Shown in pieces: positions 44,131 to 53,173 of a stretch of DNA of 64,000 bases. Below the pieces are notes generated by a model. The model did not search any database, was not told where the DNA came from, and saw only the letters and a list, made by a program, of their open reading frames with translations. Both the position numbers and the translations under genes were made by a program. Position 1 is the stretch's first letter, and each line of letters starts with the position of its first letter. The DNA comes from Nostoc carneum NIES-2107 (GTDB lineage: Bacteria; Cyanobacteriota; Cyanobacteriia; Cyanobacteriales; Nostocaceae), in assembly GCA_002368155.1 (NCBI GenBank), contig AP018181.1, forward strand, positions 62,001 to 126,000, given 5' to 3'.

Positions 44131-44880
44131 TTACCCTAAATAAGCTTTTTTAACACGCTCATCGGTCAATAATTCTGATGCTGCACCTGTTAAAGTAATA
44201 GAACCAGCTTCTAAAACATATCCTCTATCAGCAATTTGCAGAGCTAAATTAGCGTTTTGCTCAACTAACAAAATTGTCACGCCAGTAGCGCGGAGGTTTT
44301 CAATAATAGTAAAAATTTCTCTAACAATTGCAGGGGCTAAACCCAAGCTAGGCTCATCTAAAAGCAAGAGTTGTGGTTTACTCATTAAAGCACGGGCGAT
44401 CGCTAACATTTGTTGTTCGCCACCGCTAAGAGTTCCCGCTAGTTGATTGCGTCTTTGGGCTAACCGAGGGAATAACTCATATTGATGCTGAATATCAGCT
44501 TTAATCGCTGCTTGATCGTTACGAATATAAGCGCCTAATAATAAATTATCTAAAACTGTTTGCCGTGCTAACACCCTCCGTCCTTCCGGACAATGGGCGA
44601 CACCTAATTTCACCACCTCATAAGCTTGGCGGCGAGTAATATTTCTACCACTATAAATAATTTGACCACTTTTAGGATTGACAATTTTCGAGATAGCGCG
44701 GAGAGTTGTAGTTTTACCTGCACCATTCGCACCAATTAAGGTAACTACTTCACCTTTTTTAATTGTCAAATTGATATTTTTTAGCGCTTGAATACCGCCA
44801 TAATTAACATCAACTTCTTTAACATCTAAAATCGTAAAATCTTCTTTATCATTTACATATCGGCGTTCATCGGCGTTCAT
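44131..44880 (-). CDS. livF: Branched-chain/neutral amino-acid ABC transporter ATPase (LivF type)
   Basis: The 249-residue ATP-binding subunit has Walker A LIGANGAGKTTTLRAI (about 53-68), Q-loop region, signature LSGGEQQMLAIARALM, Walker B LLLLDEPSLGLAPAIV, and H-loop equivalent ILLVEQNANLALQIADRGYV. The HAAT-family LivF hallmark CPEGRRVLARQTVLDNLLLG is present. The first 15 residues include a translated repeat phrase (ATGAACGCCGATGAACG), so the true start could be slightly downstream. It is the last gene of the transporter set. In Anabaena, related sets (Nat-I and Nat-II) import neutral amino acids and recycle leaked ones, which is a likely role here. Confidence 0.92.
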   Translation of the reverse strand: MNADERRYVNDKEDFTILDVKEVDVNYGGIQALKNINLTIKKGEVVTLIGANGAGKTTTLRAISKIVNPKSGQIIYSGRNITRRQAYEVVKLGVAHCPEGRRVLARQTVLDNLLLGAYIRNDQAAIKADIQHQYELFPRLAQRRNQLAGTLSGGEQQMLAIARALMSKPQLLLLDEPSLGLAPAIVREIFTIIENLRATGVTILLVEQNANLALQIADRGYVLEAGSITLTGAASELLTDERVKKAYLG

Positions 44881-44895
44881 CTGCGGTTAAAATCC

Positions 44896-45678
44896 TCATG
44901 CATTTCCCAAATAAGCTTCAATTACTGCTGGATCATCCCGCACTATAGCTGGTTCACCCAAAGCAATTAATTGTCCAAAATCTAAAACAGCAATGCGATC
45001 GCACAATCCCATAACTAAGGGTACATGATGTTCAATCAGCACAATCGTTAAGTTGAAGCGTTCCCTGAGACTGCGGATAAATTCGCTGAGTTGCTGCTTT
45101 TCGTTGGGGTTCATTCCCGCTGCTGGTTCATCGAGGAGTAAAATTTGCGGTTCTAAGGCTAAAGCGCGGGCGATTTCTAAGCGACGTTGATCACCATAAG
45201 CAAAGTTTTTGGCTTTTTCCTGGGCGCGATCGCTTAATCCCACCATCTCCAATAATTCTAAAGCCTGTTGTCTACTTTTAGATTCTTCACTCGGTGCAGG
45301 TGGTAATCCTAAAACCCCTTTAATCATACTACTTTTGGTATGTAAATGCCTGCCGACAATCACATTTTCTAAAGCTGAGAGTTCACCAAACAAGCGAATA
45401 TTTTGAAAAGTCCGCGCAATCCCTAAACCTGCAATTTTATGCGGACGGAGTTGCGAAATGTTTTGATTTTGATAAATTAATTCGCCACTCGAAGGCGGAA
45501 TTAAAGCAGTAATCAGATTAAATAATGTTGTTTTACCTGCACCATTAGGGCCAATTAATCCAAAAATCTCATATTTTTTGACGGCAAAAGACACATTATT
45601 GACAGCCACTAAACCACCAAATCGGCGAGTTAAAGATTTTGCTTCTAAGACAATACTACTGTTATTGGCTGTTTGCAT
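44896..45678 (-). CDS. livG: Branched-chain/neutral amino-acid ABC transporter ATPase (LivG type)
   Basis: The 260-residue ATPase has Walker A LIGPNGAGKTTLFNLITA (about 39-56). LivG-specific GIARTFQNIRLFGELSALEN precedes it, with FAYGDQRRLEIARALALEPQ as the signature region, and Walker B ILLLDEPAAGMNPNEKQQLS. The H-loop region is LIEHHVPLVMGLCDRIAVLD. It pairs with the LivF-type ATPase 15 bases downstream to energise the LivH-LivM pore. Same strand, tight spacing, one operon. Confidence 0.94.
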   Translation of the reverse strand: MQTANNSSIVLEAKSLTRRFGGLVAVNNVSFAVKKYEIFGLIGPNGAGKTTLFNLITALIPPSSGELIYQNQNISQLRPHKIAGLGIARTFQNIRLFGELSALENVIVGRHLHTKSSMIKGVLGLPPAPSEESKSRQQALELLEMVGLSDRAQEKAKNFAYGDQRRLEIARALALEPQILLLDEPAAGMNPNEKQQLSEFIRSLRERFNLTIVLIEHHVPLVMGLCDRIAVLDFGQLIALGEPAIVRDDPAVIEAYLGNA

Positions 45679-45742
45679 ATCAGAGATTAAGAGCTAGATA
45701 TTAGTTATGAGAATTACAAATATTTCCGCTGGTAAGTATATT

Positions 45743-46672
45743 TTATTGCTGCTTTTTTAACTTACCTTTTTTCAAAATATCTGGTGTCACTAAACCTTGA
45801 GGGAAAAAGATTGTTCCCACTACAATCAGTACTCCAAAAATAATTAATCTGCCATCTCTCAGGAATTGTGCTAACCAATTTGGTAATCCGCCTGTATCAG
45901 CTATTCCTCGGAGAATTTCCGGTAAAGCTGTAAATACCATCCCGCCTACAACCGAACCTAAAAAAGTTCTGGAACCACCTATTAATACAAAAGTTAAGTA
46001 GATAATACTAGCATCAAAAGTCCCTTGCCTAGAATTCCAAGTATTGAGAAAATGGGCGCTAATTGCACCAACTACACCTGCCAAAATTGCACCTAATGTG
46101 AATGCTAAAACCTTGTAGTATGTGGGGTTAATTCCCATCGAACCGGCGGCTAATTCATCCTCTCTAATAGCAGTAAATGCCCTACCCACCTTAATCCGTT
46201 CTAGACGGTAAAACATTACCATTGCAATTATCAATAATGGTAAAGCAATCCATAAATATTCGATTTGGCTTTGAAATGGTTGAGGAATCCCAAAAATTCC
46301 TACAGCACCGCCTGTAATCTCTAAATTCAGGGAAATTACTCGCAGAACTTCTACAAAAGCAATTGTGGCGATCGCTAAATAAATTCCTCGCAATCGTAAC
46401 GCGGGAATTCCCACCGCTACGCCCAATAAACCGGAAACTACACCAGCAATTAACATTTCTAATAATAGTAGCGGGATAGGAAATGAACTATTATTAGATG
46501 CAAAAACTGCGGTAGATAAAATAGCAGCAATATATCCACCTAAAGCATAAAATCCAGGGCTAGCTAAGGATAATTGTCCAGTCATCAAAGGTAGATAAAG
46601 TGATAGCCCTAGTAATGCCCCTAATACCATAGAGACAATTAACGAAGCATAGGTTGAGAGAAATTCATTCAT
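45743..46672 (-). CDS. livM: ABC transporter permease (LivM type)
   Basis: This 309-residue inner-membrane subunit has about eight to nine hydrophobic segments. The LivM pattern is LGLSLYLPLMTGQLSLASPG (about 22-41), GIPALRLRGIYLAIATIAFV, FTAIREDELAAGSMGINPTY YKV (coupling EAA-like loop facing the ATPase), and STWNSRQGTFDASIIYLTFV-like region with VLIGGSRTFLGSVVGG. The C-terminus is basic (KKGKLKKQQ). It forms the translocation pore with the LivH-type permease, from which it is separated by a Uma2 gene. Confidence 0.92.
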   Translation of the reverse strand: MNEFLSTYASLIVSMVLGALLGLSLYLPLMTGQLSLASPGFYALGGYIAAILSTAVFASNNSSFPIPLLLLEMLIAGVVSGLLGVAVGIPALRLRGIYLAIATIAFVEVLRVISLNLEITGGAVGIFGIPQPFQSQIEYLWIALPLLIIAMVMFYRLERIKVGRAFTAIREDELAAGSMGINPTYYKVLAFTLGAILAGVVGAISAHFLNTWNSRQGTFDASIIYLTFVLIGGSRTFLGSVVGGMVFTALPEILRGIADTGGLPNWLAQFLRDGRLIIFGVLIVVGTIFFPQGLVTPDILKKGKLKKQQ

Positions 46673-46687
46673 TGTGAAACATTGTAA

Positions 46688-47290
46688 TTATGCTGTTAGT
46701 ACTTGCTCTGCTGTCAAGGTGAGTTCGGGAAAAGTCGCTGATACGATTATTTCAGCACCTCTAAATTGAGTACGTTGATATTTGCCATTAGCATCTAAAA
46801 TAAAAACAAATACAGTCGGGACTTTGGGATTACCTAAATATTCTCTTAGCCCAATTGCTAAATAATCAACAATCCAATATTCTTTGATACCTAAACGTTG
46901 ATATTCATCCAATTTATCAATGTAATCGTCTTCCCAATTTGTTGATGTTACTTCTACAGCCAACTGAATAGGTTCTTCTAGTGCTGAATAAGCATTGCGA
47001 TTTGCGCGCCATATATCTTTATTGATGACGCTGACATCAGGTTTACGTCCTTGTTCTACACCTTCAGCAGTTCTAGTTTTAAATACTGCTGTGTTTTTGA
47101 CTACATAATTGAAATTCAGCCGTTTAATTTCATCTTTGAATGAATCAGCAATGAAATCGGCAACATCATCATGATTTCTAGTTGAACGCACTTCTACAAT
47201 TTCTCCATTCACCAGTTCATAAAAACCCTCTTCTGGGCATTGTTCAAGAAATTGCTCAAAAGTTAATTTCTGTTTAGTAAATGTTGTCAT
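46688..47290 (-). CDS. Uma2 family nuclease-like protein inside the ABC transporter operon
   Basis: This 200-residue Uma2 protein opens TKQKLTFEQFLEQCPEEGFY then ELVNGEIVEV. It has RKPDVSVINKDIWRANRN and IQLAVEVTSTNWEDDYIDKL (acid and Lys of the nuclease-like site), followed by YQRLGIKEYWIVDYLAIGLR. The gene sits between the two permease genes on the same strand, with gaps of only 7 and 15 bases, so it must be co-transcribed. Nothing in its sequence suggests a transport role, and it looks like an insertion into a conserved gene order. Confidence 0.9.
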   Translation of the reverse strand: MTTFTKQKLTFEQFLEQCPEEGFYELVNGEIVEVRSTRNHDDVADFIADSFKDEIKRLNFNYVVKNTAVFKTRTAEGVEQGRKPDVSVINKDIWRANRNAYSALEEPIQLAVEVTSTNWEDDYIDKLDEYQRLGIKEYWIVDYLAIGLREYLGNPKVPTVFVFILDANGKYQRTQFRGAEIIVSATFPELTLTAEQVLTA

Positions 47291-47297
47291 ACAGTAT

Positions 47298-48248
47298 TTA
47301 AACCTTCTGAATAAATCGCCTTCCGAGTAAACCTTGGGGTCTAACTAATAGCATGACAAACAAAATTGCAAATGCGACAGCATCTTTATAACCAGAATAT
47401 TCACCAGGAACAAATGCTTCCACTAAGCCAATAACTAAACCGCCTAGCACTGCACCGGGAATACTACCCAAACCACCCAAGACAATTACTGCTAAACCTC
47501 TTAAACCAAAAGCAATACCAAAGTAAGGCCCCGCAATACTCACACTAGAAGCGACTAAAGTTCCCGCCAATCCTGCTAAGAAACTGCTGATAAAAAATGT
47601 CAGCACAATAAAGCCATCGGTATTAATTCCTAACAAACTGGCGGTGGTTGCATCTTCTGCGATCGCTTGCATTGCCTTACCATATTTAGTACTGTTGATA
47701 AAATAGGTAAGAATTGCCACAATCACTACAGATACCGCAAAAATGACTATCTGGACGCTACGAATGGGAATTGGGCTTTCTGGGCTACCAAAGTTAATCG
47801 AAGCTGGTAAACTTCCGTAAGCATCTGCGGGAAATGTGTAGCTTTCCGCACCCACTAAATATTGGATGAGGTTAACGATTACCACCGCCACACCCAAGCT
47901 AGAAACTACCGTGAGTAAGGGGTCAGAACCTTTACGGCGCAATGGTTGGAAAGCGATCCGTTCCATCGCTATCCCCACCAAACCAGCTAAACTACTGCCT
48001 AAAATTAAGGCGATCGCAAATGGTAACTTTATCGGTAGGGTAGCATTCGCGAGTAAGCCATTAAAGCCAAAGGTACCACCCATGAGTGCATAAGTGAAAT
48101 ATGCACCCAGAGTAAATACTGCACCATGAGCTAGATTAATGATGCCCAAAATTGAATAAACCAGGGTATATCCTAAGGCGAAAATTGCATAAACGCTGCC
48201 AATGGATAACCCATTTAAAAATTGTTGTAGAAACAGAGTCAAAGTCAT
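47298..48248 (-). CDS. livH: ABC transporter permease (LivH type)
   Basis: The 316-residue inner-membrane subunit has the LivH hallmark N-terminus FLNGLSIGSVYAIFALGYTL then VYSILGIINLAHG. It also has MERIAFQPLRRKGSDPLLTV, TKYGKAMQAIAEDATTASLL then GINTDGFI (coupling loop), and GIAFGLRGLAVIVLGGLGSI then PGAVLGGLVIG. About eight transmembrane segments are visible. It is placed directly after the substrate-binding protein gene in the transcription order, seven bases away. Confidence 0.94.
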   Translation of the reverse strand: MTLTLFLQQFLNGLSIGSVYAIFALGYTLVYSILGIINLAHGAVFTLGAYFTYALMGGTFGFNGLLANATLPIKLPFAIALILGSSLAGLVGIAMERIAFQPLRRKGSDPLLTVVSSLGVAVVIVNLIQYLVGAESYTFPADAYGSLPASINFGSPESPIPIRSVQIVIFAVSVVIVAILTYFINSTKYGKAMQAIAEDATTASLLGINTDGFIVLTFFISSFLAGLAGTLVASSVSIAGPYFGIAFGLRGLAVIVLGGLGSIPGAVLGGLVIGLVEAFVPGEYSGYKDAVAFAILFVMLLVRPQGLLGRRFIQKV

Positions 48249-48255
48249 AAATTAA

Positions 48256-49500
48256 CTATTTCAGGAATGCAAATTTACCTTGACTACCATCTTTATCCAT
48301 TTTGATTTGGGCTACATAAAAATCTTTCTGTACCACCTCACCAACGGGAGTAAAAGCAATTTCTCCGAGTGGGGTATTGTATTTTCCAGTTAGTAGCTGT
48401 TTATTTAATTCTGTTCGCAGTTGTGGCAAGGCTAAGTTATTCACTTTGCTTTTTTTATCTAAAGCTTGCAGTGCTTCTACATAAACCTGAACTGCGGCGA
48501 AAGCTTGAGCAGTAAATTGCGGTGGTTCTTTCTTAAATTGTTCTGTGTATGCTTTACGAAATGTTGAATTAATTTCACCAGGATGTTCGGGGCTATATGC
48601 TTGAGCAATTAATATACCATCACAAAGTGCTTTACATACTGGAAAAATATTGGAAGTATTGAGTCCATTACCACCAACAATTAAACCTTTGTAACCTAGT
48701 TCCCGCAGTTGTCTGACCAAATTACCGCCATCAGCAGCCAAACCGGAAATAATGATTAAATCTGGTTTCAAGTTCAACGCATTTGTAGCTTGGCTTTGAA
48801 AATCTGTATCGCTGGTTTGAAACTTTTGTACTGTTACTAATTCCAAACCCTGAGCCTTCACAGTATTCTGAAAAATATCCGTTTCTGATTTACTATAAGA
48901 ATCATTTTGAGCATAAAAAACTGCGACTTTTTTAATGTTGGGATTTTGCTTGAGCGCAGCTTTAATTGAATTAGGAGCGACAATAGAACTAGGAGCCGAT
49001 ACACGAGCTATATAATCACCAATTTCGGGTATTTTGTTAGCAGTATTCGAGGCTGCTAACACTGGAACTTTTGCACGCTCGGCAACAGGGTCAGCACTAA
49101 AAGCTTGCTGTGATAAAGTAGGCCCGACAATACCGACAACTTTGTCTTTATTAATTAAAGTTTGAAAGGCGTTAATTGCTCCTGCTTCATCACCGCTAGT
49201 ATCTTGAAACACCAATTTAATTGGAGTGCCGTTAATACCACCTTTATCATTAAAATACTTCTCAGCAATTTTAGCTCCAGCAACTTGTTCTTGACCGAGT
49301 AACGCTACATTGCTAGTTTGAGCAAAAGCAATACCAATAGGAATTGCACCTGATGAGTTCGTGGTTGAGCCAGTATTATTTGCAGTCTGAGTTGGGGAAG
49401 TATTGCCCACATTTGTACCATTATTACCACCTCCACAGGCTGTTAGGAGCATGGTAACGCTGGCTAAAAATGTAGTTGTTAAAGCACCAGGTTTTTTCAT
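48256..49500 (-). CDS. livJ: Amino-acid-binding lipoprotein of the ABC transporter (LivJ/NatF type)
   Basis: The 414-residue periplasmic binding protein has a lipoprotein signal (MKKPGALTTTFLASVTMLLT then AC, lipobox with Cys22) and a Gly/Asn/Thr-rich linker (23-50). A two-lobe Leu/Ile/Val-binding fold follows: IPIGIAFAQTSNVALLGQEQ (about 53-72), GAKIAEKYFNDKGGINGTPI, VGIVGPTLSQQAFSADPVAE, VAVFYAQNDSYSKSETDIFQ and LIIISGLAADGGNLVRQLRE. It is the first gene of the operon. Its ligand could be neutral or branched-chain amino acids. I saw no convincing NtcA site upstream. Confidence 0.92.
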   Translation of the reverse strand: MKKPGALTTTFLASVTMLLTACGGGNNGTNVGNTSPTQTANNTGSTTNSSGAIPIGIAFAQTSNVALLGQEQVAGAKIAEKYFNDKGGINGTPIKLVFQDTSGDEAGAINAFQTLINKDKVVGIVGPTLSQQAFSADPVAERAKVPVLAASNTANKIPEIGDYIARVSAPSSIVAPNSIKAALKQNPNIKKVAVFYAQNDSYSKSETDIFQNTVKAQGLELVTVQKFQTSDTDFQSQATNALNLKPDLIIISGLAADGGNLVRQLRELGYKGLIVGGNGLNTSNIFPVCKALCDGILIAQAYSPEHPGEINSTFRKAYTEQFKKEPPQFTAQAFAAVQVYVEALQALDKKSKVNNLALPQLRTELNKQLLTGKYNTPLGEIAFTPVGEVVQKDFYVAQIKMDKDGSQGKFAFLK

Positions 49501-49726
49501 GGATGAAAAATTATGTCTTTTGGAATCCTCTTTATTTGACCACAGGGAGATGCAGATTCCAATAGTAATATGTTCAGTTTTGCCAATACCCCACTCAGCT
49601 ACAGGTAAACCATTTCAATTTAAAATACACATGGGCAAGCAGAGGAAGCAGAGGAGCAGAGGAAGTAATACCAAATCAAATAATGTTTGCGACACATCAA
49701 TAGATTCTAGAGGGCAAGGCAGTGCC

Positions 49727-51139
49727 CATTGGTGTCAACTTAAGCTAAAAGGAAGCATAAGATGTAATCTTAGAATATCAATTCTGATGTTCTAAGTGAT
49801 ACATCATGAGTAGAAAAAGACCAGCGAGAACAGGAAACCCAGATTTGCGGCAGCAAAAGCATGTACCAGCGCCGCCAATAGAAGAAATCGAGAAAGAAAT
49901 ATTTTCATTGTTATCTCCTGTGAGCTTTAAACCCTTGAGATTATATGAAAATGAACAAAACAAGAAATACCGGGACAGAATATTAACACTGCCGATGATG
50001 ATGGCGATCGTGGTGAGTTTAGTATATCGGCAGATTCCTGGCTTAAGAGAAGTTCAAAGGGTATTATCACGCATTGGGATTGTTATGGGTGGAACGAATA
50101 GAAGTAACAGCCCAAGCAGTGTCAAAAAGATTGCGAACATTACCAATTGAATTATTTGTACAGGTTTTTGAGCAAGTAATCCAAAGAATTAATCATCAAC
50201 CAAAAAATCAAGCAATTCCAGAGAATTGGCAGGCAGTCTGTCATCGATTCCCAGCGATTTGGATTGCGGATGGTAGCACCTTAGAAGCATTGAGAAGAAA
50301 GCTCAAAGCACTACAACAAAAGGAAAAAATACTGGCTGGTAAAATGATGATGGTGGTAGAAGCATTTCACCATCGCCCAGTCGCAACCTGGTATACAACA
50401 AATAGTAACGCCAATGATAAGACTTGGTGCGAGCAATTACTCGAGCGCTTACCAACAGGTGGATTGCTAATTTTTGATTTGGGATTTTTTAAATTTCCTT
50501 GGTTCGACGCATTCACCGAATCTGATAAGTTTTTTGTCACCAGATTACGAGAAAAAACTGCTTACAAGGTGATTCGTTGTGTGACCTGCGCCCAATTTTA
50601 CCGTGATGAAGTAATATCTCTGGGCGAATATCGCTCCAATCCTTGTCTGCATCAGGTACGTCTGGTTTCTGTACTGTGGGGTTCAACTTGGTATTACTAT
50701 CTCACTAATGTGATTGACCCGCAAATTTTATCTGCACAGCAAGTTTGTGAGTTATATCGTCGTCGTTGGCGTGTTGAAGATGCATTTTTGCTGACCAAAA
50801 GGCTTTTAGGTCTGGCTTATATCTGGGTTGGCGATCGCAATGGTGTGCAAATTCAAATTTTTGCCACTTGGATTTTCTACGCTGTTCTCAATCAATTATG
50901 TCTTGATGTTGCAATCGCATTAAATCAACCTTTAGACCGAATTTCTACAGAAATGGTTTTTCGCAGTCTATACCATTTTTCCCAAGCTGTTCTCCGTGGC
51001 GATGCCACTGATGCTGTCACCTATCTTGCTGAACATCAAAAGCTCTTTGGATTAGTCAAAACTAGGCGTAAGCGTGATCGTGAGATTGACGCTTACACTC
51101 AACAAATTTGGGCAAAATCTTCTTAAGTTGACACCAATG
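49727..51139 (+). mobile_element. IS4-family insertion sequence (1,413 bp)
   Basis: Perfect 18-bp inverted ends, CATTGGTGTCAACTTAAG (49727-49744) and CTTAAGTTGACACCAATG (51122-51139), are flanked by the 9-bp direct repeat GGCAGTGCC (49718-49726 and 51140-51148). It carries a DDE transposase with the IS4-type Y-(2)-R-(3)-E-(6)-K signature. Intact ends and target duplication indicate a recent insertion. Confidence 0.95.
49806..51126 (+). pseudogene. IS4-family DDE transposase, split into two frames
   Basis: Frame one (from ATG 49806) encodes the N-terminal part up to EVQRVLSRIG near 50073. Frame +1 then continues as LLWVERIEVTAQAVSKRLRT to 51126, together about 440 residues. Catalytic parts are the first Asp in WIADGSTLEAL, the second in LLIFDLGFFKFPWF, and the Glu in YRRRWRVEDAFLLTK, which fits the IS4 YREK spacing exactly. 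The shift at about 50070-50080 is either a one-base mutation or a programmed frameshift. No obvious slippery run (such as A6 or T6) is visible at the junction, which favours mutation. Confidence 0.88.
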
Positions 51140-51391
51140 GGCAGTGCCTTGCCCCTACAATCTGTCGCATTCTTTTTTCAAATTGGTATAATTTGTATTA
51201 ATGATTTCGTGAATTAGTATAAAAGTCTCAGTCTACTTCTATCAGGTTTGCTTGTATAACGATATAGCGATGATATTATTTTGGGTAAGCTAATCTAGTT
51301 GAGACTGTCATTTGTCCTTGTTAATACAGATGACCAATGACAAAGGGGAACCTTTATAATTATTTATACAATGAATGTGGATTTTAGCTGA

Positions 51392-52336
51392 TTATTTGTC
51401 TTCATGAAAACCTGCTACTTCTGCCAGAGTATAAAGTGGTCTTTCTTTTACCTCTTCATAAATTCGCCCAATATATTCACCTAAAATACCAATACTAACT
51501 AATTGCACTGCTCCTAAAAAGAAAATAGCCATTAAAATAATGGCCATTCCGGTTAGTGGAGAATGGGGTTGAATAAGTCGCCAGTATAAAACCATTAGAC
51601 TCATAAAAAGTGAAATTAGCGCAGCAAAAAAGCCCATATAAGTTGACAATCGTAGCGGTACTTTAGAGAAAGAAACGAGTCCATTAATAGCCAATGCTAG
51701 AGATTTGCGAAATGTATATTTCACATCACCTGCAAACCTGGGATCTCGCTCAAACTTAATAGCTATTTGATTAAAACCTACCCAAGCACGCAAGCCACGA
51801 ATGTATCGGTTGCGTTCTGGCATGGAATTCAACAAGTCTACAACTTTACGATCTAATAAACAAAAATCCCCCGTATCTGTGGGAATATCTACATCTGCAA
51901 GTTGCTTGAGAATGCGGTAAAAAGCATAGGCTGTGAAGCGCTTAAACCACCCTTCTTTACGGCGTTGGATGCGTTGGGCATAAACAATTTGATATCCTTG
52001 TCGCCATTTTTCCACCATGTCTGGAATTAACTCTGGTGGATCTTGTAAATCGGCATCAAGAATCACAACCACCTGTCCCCGCACAAAATTTAGCCCTGCT
52101 GTCACAGCAATTTGATGACCAAAATTTCGCGCCAAACTTAAGTAAACCACACGCGGATCTTTTTGATGTAAATCGCGCATCATTTGTAAAGAGCGATCGC
52201 GACTACCATCATTTACCAAACATAACTCTACCTCACCATCCATCCGATTCATCACCTGGGAAATGCGGCGATACATTTCTTCTATGTTGTCTTCTTCGTT
52301 ATAAATCGGCACTATAAAAGAATACTTAGGTAGCAT
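51392..52336 (-). CDS. Family 2 glycosyltransferase with two C-terminal membrane helices (GtrB/DPM1-like)
   Basis: The 314-residue membrane-associated enzyme probably transfers a sugar from a nucleotide donor to polyprenyl phosphate. Motifs: [20 protein letters not shown] (5-24), [32 protein letters not shown], the DxD-like [15 protein letters not shown], and [20 protein letters not shown]. Two hydrophobic helices (about 232-254 and 268-292) anchor it, followed by a short [18 protein letters not shown] tail typical of the GtrB/ArnC/DPM1-like group. It overlaps no gene but starts eight bases after the end of the TVP38 gene, so the two are likely co-transcribed. Confidence 0.92.
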   Translation of the reverse strand: MLPKYSFIVPIYNEEDNIEEMYRRISQVMNRMDGEVELCLVNDGSRDRSLQMMRDLHQKDPRVVYLSLARNFGHQIAVTAGLNFVRGQVVVILDADLQDPPELIPDMVEKWRQGYQIVYAQRIQRRKEGWFKRFTAYAFYRILKQLADVDIPTDTGDFCLLDRKVVDLLNSMPERNRYIRGLRAWVGFNQIAIKFERDPRFAGDVKYTFRKSLALAINGLVSFSKVPLRLSTYMGFFAALISLFMSLMVLYWRLIQPHSPLTGMAIILMAIFFLGAVQLVSIGILGEYIGRIYEEVKERPLYTLAEVAGFHEDK

Positions 52337-52343
52337 AGTTCAC

Positions 52344-53027
52344 TTAACGTTTGCGACGAAAGGGGAAATTCAACTTCTGAGATGGAAAACTCCGACGACG
52401 GCGATACCAAGTAGATCCCGCAACTAGGATTCCCAGCAAGGCTAAAGCACCAATTAGTGGTAGCACTTCTCCGGTGCGGATTGCTTTAATGCCAGAACTC
52501 CCCAGTAAAACAAATGGTAATATCCCTGGTACAGTTCCTAAAGCTGTGCCAATTAAGTAATCTTTAAAGCTAACTGAAGTCAAACCAGCAGCAAAATTTA
52601 CCAAACCATAGGGCATAATCGGCACTAGGCGAATGGCAAACATATAATAAATTCCGCCTGCGCGCACTTCTGCATCAATTGCTTGCCAACGTCCAGCCAG
52701 TCTTTTAGCAACCATATCATGCCCAATTGTCCGGGCAAATACAAAAGAAGCGATCGCGGCCACAATTGCTGCTACACTCGTCCAAAATGTCCCCAGCCAA
52801 GGGCCGAAAATTGCTCCCCCAGTTAAATTCAGGGCTGTGGAAGGCAAAACTAGAATTGTAGCAACGACATAAATCACAACATAAGTTACAGGTGCCCAAA
52901 TTCCAGAGTTTTTCAACCATGACTGAATTAAGGCAGGATTAATTCCCCCTAAATAATAGGCTGTTGCGCCTGTAGCCACCAAACAAATTACAAACAATAA
53001 AATAAAACTAGTTTTAAAATTTAGCAT
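52344..53027 (-). CDS. TVP38/TMEM64 (DedA-like) membrane protein
   Basis: The 227-residue protein starts at ATG 53027; GTG 53060 would add 11 residues. The VTT/SNARE-associated domain occupies about 50-190, with ILVLPSTALNLTGGAIFGPW (re-entrant loop with the conserved Gly-Gly-Phe/Phe-Gly), FVFARTIGHDMVAKRL and FAIRLVPIMPYGLVNFAAGL. Three to five membrane helices are visible, and the C-terminal tail is basic (RRRRSFPSQKLNFPFRRKR). DedA-like proteins act in lipid scrambling or undecaprenyl phosphate recycling. The neighbouring polyprenyl-type glycosyltransferase agrees with a carrier-lipid role, but that is inference. Confidence 0.88.
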   Translation of the reverse strand: MLNFKTSFILLFVICLVATGATAYYLGGINPALIQSWLKNSGIWAPVTYVVIYVVATILVLPSTALNLTGGAIFGPWLGTFWTSVAAIVAAIASFVFARTIGHDMVAKRLAGRWQAIDAEVRAGGIYYMFAIRLVPIMPYGLVNFAAGLTSVSFKDYLIGTALGTVPGILPFVLLGSSGIKAIRTGEVLPLIGALALLGILVAGSTWYRRRRSFPSQKLNFPFRRKR

Positions 53028-53173
53028 CAATAAAATTAATCCAAATAAGTCAATCAGCACAAATTAAGAGTTTTTATTTGTCATTTGGTGTTTATCAGAG
53101 GGAATGGGGAATGAATAATTATAAATTTTTTGTCCTGCTTATTGCCCTAATCCCCGTTATTTCACTCATTCTC

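Larger units (their letters stand above)
49666..51192. repeat. 104-bp-type palindromic element interrupted by the IS
   Basis: The left half (49666-49726, TAATACCAAATCAAATAATG onwards) and the right half (51140-51192, ending AATTGGTATAA) together rebuild the element seen intact at 33531-33634. The IS lies in its central palindrome. Confidence 0.85.

Noticed and set aside
49501-49665. Possible NtcA site upstream of the amino-acid transporter
   Set aside because: I could not find a GTA-N8-TAC palindrome at a sensible position.
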